Below are positions 21,748 to 29,404 of a DNA stretch of 35,182 nt, piece after piece. Below the pieces are notes generated by a model. It was not told the origin of the DNA. It saw nothing but the letters and a program-made list of their open reading frames with translations, and made no database searches. Source of the stretch: Nitrospirota bacterium (GTDB lineage Bacteria; Nitrospirota; Thermodesulfovibrionia; Thermodesulfovibrionales; JdFR-88); assembly GCA_021812785.1 (NCBI GenBank), contig JAKAMR010000014.1, positions 1-35,182 of the forward strand, written 5' to 3'. Position numbers and translations under genes: made by a program. Positions within the stretch are counted from its first letter, which is position 1. Each line of letters starts with the position of its first letter.

Positions 21748-22095
21748 TCACTTTCCGGCTGTTAAGGGATTTCCGGCCAGCCCGCAATAGCCTATGGCGG
21801 CGTGTTTCACGCCTTTGCCTTCCCCCTCACATTCCGTGCATGGTTCGCCTTTGTGCAGCCCTGTCCCTTCGCAGAAATCGCAACTCCATTTCTCTCCGGT
21901 CGGCCTCATTACCATATAACCCTTTTCGTCTTTGACAAAACGCCACATCATGCAACCGGAGGCAATGCAGGTAAAGCGCCGTCCATTTACATCAAAATCC
22001 ACATTAGCCGAAACAATGCCGGTCCCGCGTAAAGAGTCGCAGACCCTTACCATTGGACACCATTTTTGCCTAGCCTGTTCTTCCGTATACATCAT
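21748..22095 (-). CDS. 115-aa zinc-finger protein with DnaJ-type CxxCxGxG motifs
   Basis: The N-terminus MMYTEEQARQKWCPMVRV is a start I associate with small early phage proteins. Residues 72-94 carry CDFCEGTG (Cys72/75) and CTECEGEG (Cys86/89), two CxxCxGxG repeats as in the DnaJ zinc-binding domain, enough for one zinc site. Further Cys residues at 13, 19, 43 and 48 may form a second site. The last gene of the early operon; it overlaps the upstream gene by 4 nt. A nucleic-acid or protein-binding role is possible, function not known. Confidence 0.72.
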   Translation of the reverse strand: MMYTEEQARQKWCPMVRVCDSLRGTGIVSANVDFDVNGRRFTCIASGCMMWRFVKDEKGYMVMRPTGEKWSCDFCEGTGLHKGEPCTECEGEGKGVKHAAIGYCGLAGNPLTAGK

Positions 22096-22424
22096 TCCCC
22101 CTTTTTGCCGTCACCCCGGCACGTCTTAAGCCGGGGTCCAGCGACGGTGTGTAATTTCCTTATTTCTCTTAAGACTTGCCTTATTTCTTTCATAAGCGCC
22201 TTATTGGCATCTATAAGCCGCGCGTTTGCTTGCGCAAGGCCTAAAGCTTCGTAATATATTGCCCCTTGTCTGGCGAGTGCGTTTTGCTGGAGCAACATTA
22301 AAGGCTCCAGGGATTGCCTTAGCTTCTTTAAATCGGGCTTATCAACTGTGTAGCAAATGTCATAAATATCTTTAACCAACCCTTCCATCGGCTTAATCCC
22401 CAGAATGTCTTTTCCTGCCATCAT
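22092..22424 (-). CDS. 110-aa helical protein with REP-like DNA in its 3' end
   Basis: Mostly helical: LVKDIYDICYTVDKPDLKKL, ALARQGAIYYEALGLAQANARLIDANKALMKEIRQVLREI. The last ~18 codons run through an inverted repeat (CCCCGGC...GCCGGGG, about 22112-22137) of the kind seen in interspersed bacterial REP elements, so the true C-terminus may have been extended by a repeat. GGGGGA lies 2-3 nt before the ATG pair at 22424. Unknown function. Confidence 0.62.
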   Translation of the reverse strand: MMAGKDILGIKPMEGLVKDIYDICYTVDKPDLKKLRQSLEPLMLLQQNALARQGAIYYEALGLAQANARLIDANKALMKEIRQVLREIRKLHTVAGPRLKTCRGDGKKGE

Positions 22425-22636
22425 TCCCCCTTATTCCGGTCCGTAGATTCGGGCAGATTCAATGCCTGGCAGATAAGATTGCCCATTATCGCCATGCCCA
22501 TTAATGCCTGCTTTGCCGTCGGCGGGCGGATTCCCGCCCTTGCCTGCTGTTCCAGTTTTTCCGCTTTCCTTTTCAGCTTCGCGGCCTTTCGTTCCAGCCG
22601 GCCACGCCGGACCGCAGATGCTGCATATTTTTTCAT
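22421..22636 (-). CDS. 71-aa basic coiled-coil protein nested in another reading frame
   Basis: ATG 22636 has AAAGGA close upstream. The product is Lys/Arg-rich and helical at first (RLERKAAKLKRKAEKLEQQAR), then has a short hydrophobic part (ALMGMAIMGNLICQALNL). It lies entirely inside the 131-aa frame at 22431-22826, and its composition looks more protein-like than that frame in the shared part. The stop overlaps the next start by 4 nt, as expected for a real operon member. Confidence 0.55.
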   Translation of the reverse strand: MKKYAASAVRRGRLERKAAKLKRKAEKLEQQARAGIRPPTAKQALMGMAIMGNLICQALNLPESTDRNKGE

Positions 22637-22826
22637 GGTCCTTTATCTGCCTCCTGTACATATGGAACATTCGTTCCAGATTCGCCGCCTGTTTCTCTGT
22701 AAGCTCCATATCCGGCTTATTAAGCGCCACGCTCAGCATGTTGGAACAAAACCGCTTGTTATAGGAGCCAACCTGGAACGTACAGTTCCCCAGGGCTATC
22801 GCCTTTTTAATCTGATCGGGTGTCAT
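22431..22826 (-). CDS. 131-aa protein with phage-type N-terminal domain
   Basis: The first ~65 residues (IKKAIALGNCTFQVGSYNKRF..., LTEKQAANLERMFHMYRRQI) match a small phage protein type with a helical N-terminus ending in a CSICG (CxxC) motif. The remaining ~65 residues are Gly/Lys/Pro-rich and low-complexity and share DNA with the nested 71-aa gene. The functional part is probably the N-terminal half, and the tail may simply be what the overlap allows. ATG 22826 overlaps the upstream stop (ATGA). Confidence 0.62.
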   Translation of the reverse strand: MTPDQIKKAIALGNCTFQVGSYNKRFCSNMLSVALNKPDMELTEKQAANLERMFHMYRRQIKDHEKICSICGPAWPAGTKGREAEKESGKTGTAGKGGNPPADGKAGINGHGDNGQSYLPGIESARIYGPE

Positions 22827-23158
22827 TCCGTCACGGGCTCATACGTGGCCGCGAATATATCAGGCTTGCAAGGATAGTGTTCACCCTTTACCCCGGTTAT
22901 TATCCAATCGCCAGGGCACACTATATGCCCGCCTTCAAGGGTGTCAATCCATCCATGATCGTGCATGATTTTCCCGCATTGATCGCATACTCTGCGGCCT
23001 GATATATCAGGGCGGCGAAAATACCGTACTATCTTCCCCTCTAAAAGCTCGCCTTTAAATTTCCCCTCGGTAAACCGCTCTTTGCCATCTTCTGGATGAT
23101 CCCCGTTTTTAAACCACTGTACTGCATCAATGACAACCGGCTTTTTTCTGAATTTCAT
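22823..23158 (-). CDS. 111-aa conserved phage-type protein (KFRKKPVVIDAVQW start)
   Basis: The start is ATG 23158, with GAGGTG 5-6 nt upstream; the open frame extends further up but without a start signal. The MKFRKKPVVIDAVQW opening is shared by many small phage and prophage proteins of unknown function. A Cys pair CDQC (about 66-69), HDHGWID and a FAATYEPV end are also typical of that group. A zinc site is possible. It is coupled to the gene downstream (ATGA). Confidence 0.78.
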   Translation of the reverse strand: MKFRKKPVVIDAVQWFKNGDHPEDGKERFTEGKFKGELLEGKIVRYFRRPDISGRRVCDQCGKIMHDHGWIDTLEGGHIVCPGDWIITGVKGEHYPCKPDIFAATYEPVTE

Positions 23159-23205
23159 TTTCACCTCTTTTTTTAAGGCGGAGTTTCCCCCGCCCTTTTG
23201 GTTTT

Positions 23206-23508
23206 TTAATTCCTCTCGCTTGGCGGAAGCTTGTCCGCCAGATGCAGGCCCGAAACGGCAAGGGTGTACTTGCTGGCCCATTCCTTCACCGTTTCAGCGG
23301 ATCCAGCGACGGCTGACCCTATGATCACGATTAAGGGTAGCTTCAGCTTATCGAAAACAAAATCAACTTTTTTCCCGTTCTGGACCCCGATCATGTAGCA
23401 TGGGTCCTTCAGGTAAAAAGCCTCATGCCCCTCAACCCGGCCATCAAACTTCCCTGCGTATTGCATACCGTTTGAGACCACATATAAAAGCTCACCTTTC
23501 TGAAACAC
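23206..23508 (-). CDS. 100-aa protein of unknown function
   Basis: The N-terminal 60 residues are beta-rich (GELLYVVSNGMQYAGKF, AFYLKDPCYMIGVQNGKKVDFVF), followed by a moderately hydrophobic LPLIVIIGSAVAGSAETV and a helical end. A histone-like gene lies directly upstream, sharing 1 nt (TAATG-type junction). The hydrophobic section is short for a TM. I do not recognise it. Confidence 0.66.
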   Translation of the reverse strand: MFQKGELLYVVSNGMQYAGKFDGRVEGHEAFYLKDPCYMIGVQNGKKVDFVFDKLKLPLIVIIGSAVAGSAETVKEWASKYTLAVSGLHLADKLPPSERN

Positions 23509-23792
23509 TATTTCACCACCCTTTCCTTTCCGGTTTTCACATCCTTCGGATCCGCAAGAAAACAGCAGGCCTTCCGGACGTGCGATGCGCTTATTACCGT
23601 TGTCTTCTCATCGATTGCCGCGCAGCACATCCGGTTGACTATCAGCTCGCCGTATTTTTCCATCTCCGAAAGCGCCCCGGCAGAAAGCCGGAGCATTACA
23701 AAGGGAGGATTCTCCCTTTGGTCCATATGGTCCTGAATGGCCCGCTTCACCTGACTTCTACGAATGAACCCTACTTTCTCATTTCTTGCCAC
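23508..23792 (-). CDS. Histone-fold-like 94-aa protein
   Basis: The order of elements fits a single histone fold. A basic helix comes first (about 9-23, FIRRSQVKRAIQDHM). A loop ends in RLS (35-37). A long central helix follows (38-61, SEMEKYGELIVNRMCCAAID), then the loop KTTVIS (63-68) and a short helix ASHVRKA (69-75). Archaeal and bacterial histones share the R-[LV]-S entry to helix 2, a Y-E-[LI] heptad pattern, and a [RK]-[KT]-TV-x(4)-[HD]-[VI] loop 2/helix 3. A basic 14-residue tail follows. This is pattern recognition, not a database match. The gene lies next to the candidate replication origin. A DNA-wrapping or DNA-bridging role is likely if correct. Confidence 0.65.
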   Translation of the reverse strand: MARNEKVGFIRRSQVKRAIQDHMDQRENPPFVMLRLSAGALSEMEKYGELIVNRMCCAAIDEKTTVISASHVRKACCFLADPKDVKTGKERVVK

Positions 23793-23857
23793 CCCTAAAG
23801 CCCTCCTTCTGAATTTGAGTGATTACACGCTTTTTCTTGTTTTTTCAATTTAACCCT

Positions 23858-24556
23858 TTATATAACCCGTGTGAAAACGGGGCCTGTAAATTTAGAACGG
23901 CAATTTTTAAGGTTCCCCCAGCCTATCCTTCCCCCAAACACTATTTTTTGTTGTAAAATCATATACTTGGCTTTGGGGGAACCTTTATAGCTCAAAAAAA
24001 AGGTTCCCCCATGGTTCCCCCACCTTCCCCCATGGTTCCCCCAAAGGTTCCCCCAAAATAAATTAAAAATAATTAATAAAATCATATAGTTATAGTAGTT
24101 GGGGGAAGGTTGGAACCTTTTTCGCAAAAAAATTGCTGTTCTAAATTTCAGTTTCAGGACAAAAAAAAGAGCTAAGTTATTGTTTTTTAAGGCCGAAACG
24201 TGATTATGGAATTTTACATTTGTGGTATTTTTACCACACCCCGCCAACGGCCTGCGCTTTCCGCTTGCGCGGAGATTTTGCGCCGGGCGAAGCTCTTTTA
24301 TTTCGGCCCCTTGTTGGGGCATTTGACACAATTCAGCCGCCAACGGCCTGCGCCTGCCGCTTGCGCGGAGGTTTTGCGGCTGGCATATGCGGCCCCTGAT
24401 CGCGCCCATTCTGCCCCCGGTTTGTCCCGGACCTTTCCCCCTTCCCGAAGCCTTAAGCGCCTCCTGGGCGGTTTTACGAGGCCGGGTTGAGACAAAGGCA
24501 AGGCCGGTATCGGAAAGCCGCTCCGCGGCCTTATTAGACGGCATTGAATACGGCAT
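23858..24556 (-). CDS. Uncertain frame after the primase; only the N-terminus looks coding
   Basis: ATG 24556 overlaps the primase stop (TGATG), suggesting coupling. The first ~45 residues (MPYSMPSNKAAERLSDTGLAF..., TAQEALKASGRGKG) look like a real peptide. After that the frame translates a 42-bp duplicated repeat (peptide QNLRASG[RK]RRPLA twice), then AT-rich DNA and the GGTTCCCCC iterons. The frame is open to 23858 but the last ~130 codons are most likely not a functional protein. No family is recognised. Confidence 0.35.
   Translation of the reverse strand: MPYSMPSNKAAERLSDTGLAFVSTRPRKTAQEALKASGRGKGPGQTGGRMGAIRGRICQPQNLRASGRRRPLAAELCQMPQQGAEIKELRPAQNLRASGKRRPLAGCGKNTTNVKFHNHVSALKNNNLALFFVLKLKFRTAIFLRKRFQPSPNYYNYMILLIIFNLFWGNLWGNHGGRWGNHGGTFFLSYKGSPKAKYMILQQKIVFGGRIGWGNLKNCRSKFTGPVFTRVI
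23905..24112. other. Candidate replication origin: GGTTCCCCC iterons and AT-rich tract
   Basis: GGTTCCCCC occurs directly at 23911, 24002, 24013, 24034 and 24046 and inverted at 23975. The variant CCTTCCCCC occurs at 23927 and 24023 and inverted at 24101. The central cluster repeats about every 11 bp, one helical turn. An AT-rich stretch (24055-24095) adjoins it, and an AAAATCATATA motif appears at 23955-23965 and 24078-24090. The region lies just downstream of the primase-helicase gene. Iterons plus an AT-rich unwinding element are typical of initiator-dependent origins. An operator array is the alternative. Confidence 0.6.
24241..24282. repeat. 42-bp direct repeat, copy 1 (REP-like)
   Basis: Starts CCGCCAACGGCCTGCGC and contains the short palindrome TCCGCTTGCGCGGA. 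About 93% identical to 24337-24378 (three or four differences). The copies are 96 bp apart. Confidence 0.8.
24337..24378. repeat. 42-bp direct repeat, copy 2 (REP-like)
   Basis: Second copy of the repeat at 24241; it keeps CCGCCAACGGCCTGCGC and the CCGCTTGCGCGG core. Confidence 0.8.
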
Positions 24557-27500
24557 CAAAACAGCCTCCTTACTTTCTTGCTGAACCTCCAGTAGTTTTC
24601 CCCGTGGATTTTCTTGTAGTGCTTCCACGTTGGGTTTGTGGCTATGTATGCCCAGCCGCCGTCTTCCATTACGTCCTGATCGTTCGCTATGCGGGCCCCT
24701 AGGCTTATAGGATTTTCAAAAGGGTTCCGCATGCCCTGGTTTTTGCAATAACGGTTAAACAAGGTCCAGAGGGCCTTGGCGGTGATTATCACCTCGAACC
24801 TGTGAAAGTCCAGCTCGTCCCCGAATTCGTCAGGCTCCGGGTTCAGCTCGGTAAGGTAAAACGTCTGGATGTACTCCGGATCGTCATAAACATAAACGTG
24901 CTCATCGTTAAAGTCCGGATGCGGCTGGAGCTTCAGGCCGTCACCCTTGCCCCTCATTTTCATGCACACCTCGTTTAAAAGGCCGTCCATGAAGGTAAGC
25001 AGGGTATTGGATGCGATGGCCGTCTGCTTGGCCTCTTCCTGCCAGCGGGCGATCCAGCGGTCCAGGATATCCATTGCCTGTATCATGGGCGATGTCTTTG
25101 TGCCGGGCAGCGGTATATGCTTGAGCACGGCCTGAAGTATTACAAGCATGGTGCATATATGCTCGTTATTGCGCTCCTTATTGTGGCCGGCGTGCTTGCC
25201 CTGAAGGTACTTGCTCCAGTCCTGCCGCTTATCGAGGTTGGGCAGCACTTCATGGGCCAAAAGCCTGAATAGGGCGGAAAGCATCATGTTCCGCTTTTTC
25301 TGGATGGCCCTTACCACCTCATCGTGCATATAGCCTTCGTTGCGCTGGCCGCTATCGAGCACCAGGGGGCACGTACGGTTGATAAGCTCCGGGTACTTGC
25401 CGGGGAACGGCTCTATTGAAGTGCTCATTTCAAAGGAATTAAGGCGCTGGTAAATCACTTCCGTATCGCTGCCGCTCTTGGCCTTCGGCCTGTGTGAAGA
25501 ATTGGCTATGTATAACAGAAAGTCCACCTTGGCCAGAGTGAGGTTCCGGTTTTCCAGGTTGTCATTGAAGACAAGAGGGTTATGGGTTGCTACTCGAGTA
25601 TCCGCCGCGTCCGAGCCCTTGCCTACATAATTTTCCCCATAGATCAGATAACTGACCCTTTCGGCCACTTTGCTCTTGCCCGTACCGCTTCCGCCTATGA
25701 CCTGCATCAGGGCGCGGTCCCCCTGGTAATTCATCATGAAGATGGACGCCGCCCAGCAAAGCAGGAAATACCTTTGAGGGGTTTCACACGGGGTAACATC
25801 CATTATCAGCTCTTTCAAAGCGGCCCATGCGGCTTTGTCATTTTCTTCCTGCATATATTCAAACTGACGGATCTGCCCGCTGGAGGAAAGCAGGACGGCC
25901 GTTTCGTTAGTGCCGTTGTCTATCATGGCTGGCTCTTCGCCGGGGGTGATGCGCACTATCTTGTTATGGGCGCTGTTTAGGTTGATGAAAATAACGTCCC
26001 GTTCCCGGTTCGTGTGCATCCAGCTCATCATGTCCACCGGCTCGCCAGTGGCGTTGCATATCTGCTGCAGGTAGTACCATACCGTAGTGCCCGGTTTCTC
26101 GATGGCTGCCAGGCGGGTAAGCTTGTACATCAGCGTGTTGAATTCCAGGTTGTTCCCGATCTCGTAAATCTTGCGCTGATAGAAAAGCCACACGCGGGCG
26201 TCGCTGGTTTTGAAAAAGCGGGCATTGGCGTTCAGAAACCATTTATGGATGTAATTGGCCAGTACATACGGGTCCGCCTTTTTGATCTCCCCGCGGAACA
26301 GCTCCGAAAGGTGCTGATAGAGGTCCACACTGTTGTTTACCAGTTCCTCCACGCCCTTCAGGGATATGCCCATCGCCTTGGCCGCAATGTCCGTGTATAC
26401 GTCAACGTCCGCTTGTGATTTGAGGGCGTTTATGCCCAAGGCCAGCTTCCGGAGCTTGAATGCCTCGAGGCGTTGTTTCACGTCCGGAATAAGCCGCAAC
26501 TGCTCCAGCTCCCAGTGAAGCGGCTCCTGCGCGTTTGAAATTAAATCCCGTACGGTGTTGCGCGCGGAGGAAACCGATTTGCCGGATTTTAAAAGGCCCT
26601 GAATATAATCATCGGGATCCTTGTCCTGCCGGCCGTCAACATCCGGGTGGACGATTATCCTTACCTGCATCTCAGCATCTGCAAGCGCCCTGTAAAGGAA
26701 GCGGATGTGATGCGCGCCGCCCTCGCCATCCAGCTTGTTGGGGTCGAACGGTTTCTTCTGATGGTCTTTGTCGAACCATAAATAGACGGTTTTGCCGGAA
26801 CAAAAATTCCTTATGAGCTTGGGTTGGTCCTTGCCGGGACTCCCCGCGGTGCCGCATACGTTCTCTATGCCGATATCGAAGAGGCTGGCAACATCATTCT
26901 CCCCCTCAACTATGATCTGCTCGTTCGTGCGCCCCAGGGCCGCGTAATTGATAAAAAAAGCCTTTTGCGTCCCGCGTATTGTAAGGCCGGGGATTTTCTT
27001 TTCCGGGTCCTTCCAGGTGAAGCTAATCACCTTTCCGGCATGGTCGATAACGGGGAATACTGCCCCCTTCCAGTAATAGTCTTTCGGCTCGATGGGCTTG
27101 TCCTGTTTGTCCTTATCCACGGCCAGGCCGGTTGCTATCACGTCCGCATCGGTAAGCCCCTGCCCTTTCAGGAACTTTAACAGGCCATTTGTCACCCATC
27201 CGGCCCGCATCTTTTCCATGGTTGCGCGGGTGTGGCCGCGCTGTTTAAGAAACCATTCAGCCCCGGCCGATCCTTCCGCCGCCATGGCCCGGTGATAGTG
27301 CTCGGCCGCAAGCCGGAATATTTTTTCATTGCCGGTCTCTGCCCGTTCCTTTTTGGGCTTTGCCTCATCTATCTCGATGCCGGCAACGTCAGCTCCGTAT
27401 TTAAGCGCCTCGCCCAAGTCCAGATTTTTGTATTTCTGGTAAAAGGTGAAAACGTCCCCGTGCGCATCACAGGAAAAGCATTTGTAACCCCGCTCGTCTA

Positions 27501-27636
27501 CCAGGCTGAAACAGTCCTGGTGTCCGCAGAAAGGGCATTCCTTAAGATGATGCCGTCCCCATTCCAGACCTGTTTCATTTACTATGACGGTTTTCAGGTC
27601 CAGCGCGGCTTTTACACGGGCGAAGTTGTCGGTCAC
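24556..27636 (-). CDS. Primase-helicase (zinc finger, Toprim, P-loop ATPase)
   Basis: A 1026-residue protein. A CHC2-type zinc finger uses Cys34/37/53/56 (CPFC...CFSC). A Toprim domain follows with IIVEGENDVAS (Glu244) and LWFDKDHQ (Asp289/291). A central helical region leads to a P-loop ATPase with Walker A GGSGTGKS (648-655), then FNDNLE as a possible Walker B-like strand. The layout matches phage primase-helicase proteins that prime and unwind viral DNA. The ATPase family (D5-like or other) is uncertain. Its GTG start overlaps the methyltransferase stop by 4 nt (GTGA). It is the only ATPase of this type I can find in the element. A DNA polymerase is not visible, so host polymerase is likely used. 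Confidence 0.88.
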   Translation of the reverse strand: MTDNFARVKAALDLKTVIVNETGLEWGRHHLKECPFCGHQDCFSLVDERGYKCFSCDAHGDVFTFYQKYKNLDLGEALKYGADVAGIEIDEAKPKKERAETGNEKIFRLAAEHYHRAMAAEGSAGAEWFLKQRGHTRATMEKMRAGWVTNGLLKFLKGQGLTDADVIATGLAVDKDKQDKPIEPKDYYWKGAVFPVIDHAGKVISFTWKDPEKKIPGLTIRGTQKAFFINYAALGRTNEQIIVEGENDVASLFDIGIENVCGTAGSPGKDQPKLIRNFCSGKTVYLWFDKDHQKKPFDPNKLDGEGGAHHIRFLYRALADAEMQVRIIVHPDVDGRQDKDPDDYIQGLLKSGKSVSSARNTVRDLISNAQEPLHWELEQLRLIPDVKQRLEAFKLRKLALGINALKSQADVDVYTDIAAKAMGISLKGVEELVNNSVDLYQHLSELFRGEIKKADPYVLANYIHKWFLNANARFFKTSDARVWLFYQRKIYEIGNNLEFNTLMYKLTRLAAIEKPGTTVWYYLQQICNATGEPVDMMSWMHTNRERDVIFINLNSAHNKIVRITPGEEPAMIDNGTNETAVLLSSSGQIRQFEYMQEENDKAAWAALKELIMDVTPCETPQRYFLLCWAASIFMMNYQGDRALMQVIGGSGTGKSKVAERVSYLIYGENYVGKGSDAADTRVATHNPLVFNDNLENRNLTLAKVDFLLYIANSSHRPKAKSGSDTEVIYQRLNSFEMSTSIEPFPGKYPELINRTCPLVLDSGQRNEGYMHDEVVRAIQKKRNMMLSALFRLLAHEVLPNLDKRQDWSKYLQGKHAGHNKERNNEHICTMLVILQAVLKHIPLPGTKTSPMIQAMDILDRWIARWQEEAKQTAIASNTLLTFMDGLLNEVCMKMRGKGDGLKLQPHPDFNDEHVYVYDDPEYIQTFYLTELNPEPDEFGDELDFHRFEVIITAKALWTLFNRYCKNQGMRNPFENPISLGARIANDQDVMEDGGWAYIATNPTWKHYKKIHGENYWRFSKKVRRLF

Positions 27637-29306
27637 GCTTGGGCCGTCTTTCTAACATCAACTACATTCGCGCTTACAAGCGCCTTTACCATGGCAGGAC
27701 AAACGGAGTTGCCGCATTTAGCTACCTGCTCGGTTTTGCTGATAGGCTTACGGGCGATCTCTTTGGAACCGAAAAAGTCCTCTGTGAAACATCCTTCCTC
27801 GATGACGTAGCTGTCCGGAAATCCCTGGGCCCTGAAAAGCTCTCTGGGCGTCAACATCCGGAGACCGATATCCGCTATCCGGTATTCTTCCCCGTGCACG
27901 GTGACCAGGCCGAAACGGTCCTTTGTTTCGATTGTATTAATGGGCTTCCTCATGTCATGGGATTCACTACAACCGTGATATTGCAGCAGGAACACCCGGA
28001 CTTCTCCGAAATGCAAACCGCCCGCTGTAATTGTTTGAAGTGGCCAGCGCACGTCCTGGCCGATATTGGTGCCCTTGAGTTTTACAAGATGGCTGGATCC
28101 AAGGACTTTATAGGCTGATCCTGTGAGAGTTCTTACAGGCTCTTTTGGATGGTAAACATATTTACCGCGGCCAGTTGTTTTTGAATGAGCGGCGCTGGAA
28201 AGAAAAGCGGAAACAAGATATTCATGGTTGCCAGTCGTTAAGGTCGGAATTGGCTTATTCGCTTTCGATCCCGAGTGCCCGGATGTGTTCACCATTAAGT
28301 GCGGTATTACAATGGCTACATCCGCTTTGGAAGTCCCAGTCCCAAACGCCTCTTTAATGCCTCTTGGGCGGCTTTGCCCAGCGCGACCGCCTACCCCGAC
28401 TAAATAAGGCACTACAAGCGCATGCCGGTTTTCCGTGGTCTGTGTTCTCAGCGGTTCATTCAGCGGCTGCCCCCGGAATTCTTCCCCGGGGCGCGGCCCG
28501 TAGTAAGTGACAATGAACGGATCCTCTGCATCGATCACGTATCGCATAATGCCCTTGGCAATGCGCCGCTGCGTGGCCTCAGCCAAAGGGCGTTGACGTT
28601 CGAAAATGGACGGGGCCGGGATGCTCCAGTCTATGCACTCCGCAGCTGTGCGCCATGGTAAAAGCCTTCCGGACTTTACCGCCTCGCTTTTAGGATCTCC
28701 GTGCGTGGGCTCTGGCCACACAATGGGGAAGCCGTCGCAGCGGGCGATCAGGAAAAGGCGCTTCCTGATGGTAGGCGCTCCGTAATCACAAGCCCGGAGC
28801 TGCCGATACTCCACTTTGTAGCCGTGCTTTTCGAACCTTCGAAGGAAGGCCTTGAACGTCTGTCCAGCCTTTGCCGGGTCCGGGTACATACTGCCGTTTT
28901 TCTCGATCAGCGGCCCCCAGGTCATAAACTCTTCCACGTTTTCGAGCATTATGACTTTTGGCCGCTGCGGCTTGGGCATCGAGGCCCAGCGCATAACTAC
29001 CCACGCAAGCCCCCGGATATTCTTTTCAACCGGCTTGCCGCCCTTGGCCTTGGAAAAGTGCTTGCAGTCCGGCGAGAACCAGGCGAGCAATACAGGCCCG
29101 GCGCATTCCTTCACCGGGTCCACATCCCAAACGCTTTCGCACAGGTGTTTAGTAGCAGGATGATTGACCTTGTGCATGGCGATAGCCACAGGGTCATGAT
29201 TAATGGCGATATCAATAGGCCTGTTTAAGGCCTGTTCTATTCCGGTGGACGCTCCGCCCCCACCAGCAAAGTTGTCTATTATGAGTCCTTCAAATTGCCC
29301 TCTCAA
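27633..29306 (-). CDS. Cytosine-5 DNA methyltransferase (orphan)
   Basis: A 557-residue protein. Motif I NFAGGGGAS (12-20, SAM binding), motif IV SPDC (catalytic Cys81; phage-type SPDCKHFS), motif VI LENVEEF (121-127), and near the C-terminus ELFRAQGFPDSY with KCGNSVCPAM (motifs IX/X). The target-recognition part is longer than usual (about 200-430). No restriction endonuclease lies nearby, so this is probably an orphan enzyme that protects viral DNA or marks it. The annotated start is TTG with no clear Shine-Dalgarno. A GC-rich hairpin (29353-29380) stands just upstream. Confidence 0.9.
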   Translation of the reverse strand: MRGQFEGLIIDNFAGGGGASTGIEQALNRPIDIAINHDPVAIAMHKVNHPATKHLCESVWDVDPVKECAGPVLLAWFSPDCKHFSKAKGGKPVEKNIRGLAWVVMRWASMPKPQRPKVIMLENVEEFMTWGPLIEKNGSMYPDPAKAGQTFKAFLRRFEKHGYKVEYRQLRACDYGAPTIRKRLFLIARCDGFPIVWPEPTHGDPKSEAVKSGRLLPWRTAAECIDWSIPAPSIFERQRPLAEATQRRIAKGIMRYVIDAEDPFIVTYYGPRPGEEFRGQPLNEPLRTQTTENRHALVVPYLVGVGGRAGQSRPRGIKEAFGTGTSKADVAIVIPHLMVNTSGHSGSKANKPIPTLTTGNHEYLVSAFLSSAAHSKTTGRGKYVYHPKEPVRTLTGSAYKVLGSSHLVKLKGTNIGQDVRWPLQTITAGGLHFGEVRVFLLQYHGCSESHDMRKPINTIETKDRFGLVTVHGEEYRIADIGLRMLTPRELFRAQGFPDSYVIEEGCFTEDFFGSKEIARKPISKTEQVAKCGNSVCPAMVKALVSANVVDVRKTAQA

Positions 29307-29352
29307 TTCCCGCGCCCCGCTTTCTCTATTTAATTGGTATCTCTTTTAAACC

Positions 29353-29380
29353 GGCGGGCGGGGAAACAATCCCGCCCGCC
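29353..29380. other. GC-rich hairpin upstream of the methyltransferase
   Basis: GGCGGGCGGG (29353-29362) pairs with CCCGCCCGCC (29371-29380) over GAAACAAT. No U tract follows on the minus strand (AAAATTT follows on the plus strand), so attenuation or RNA processing between the small early genes and the methyltransferase is more likely than simple minus-strand termination. Confidence 0.6.
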
Positions 29381-29404
29381 AAAATTTCAGATAAGTAAAG
29401 TTTT

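Noticed and set aside
23905..24112. The GGTTCCCCC repeats as a CRISPR array
   Set aside because: Units are too short (9 bp), occur in both orientations and lack spacer-sized intervals; there are no cas genes.
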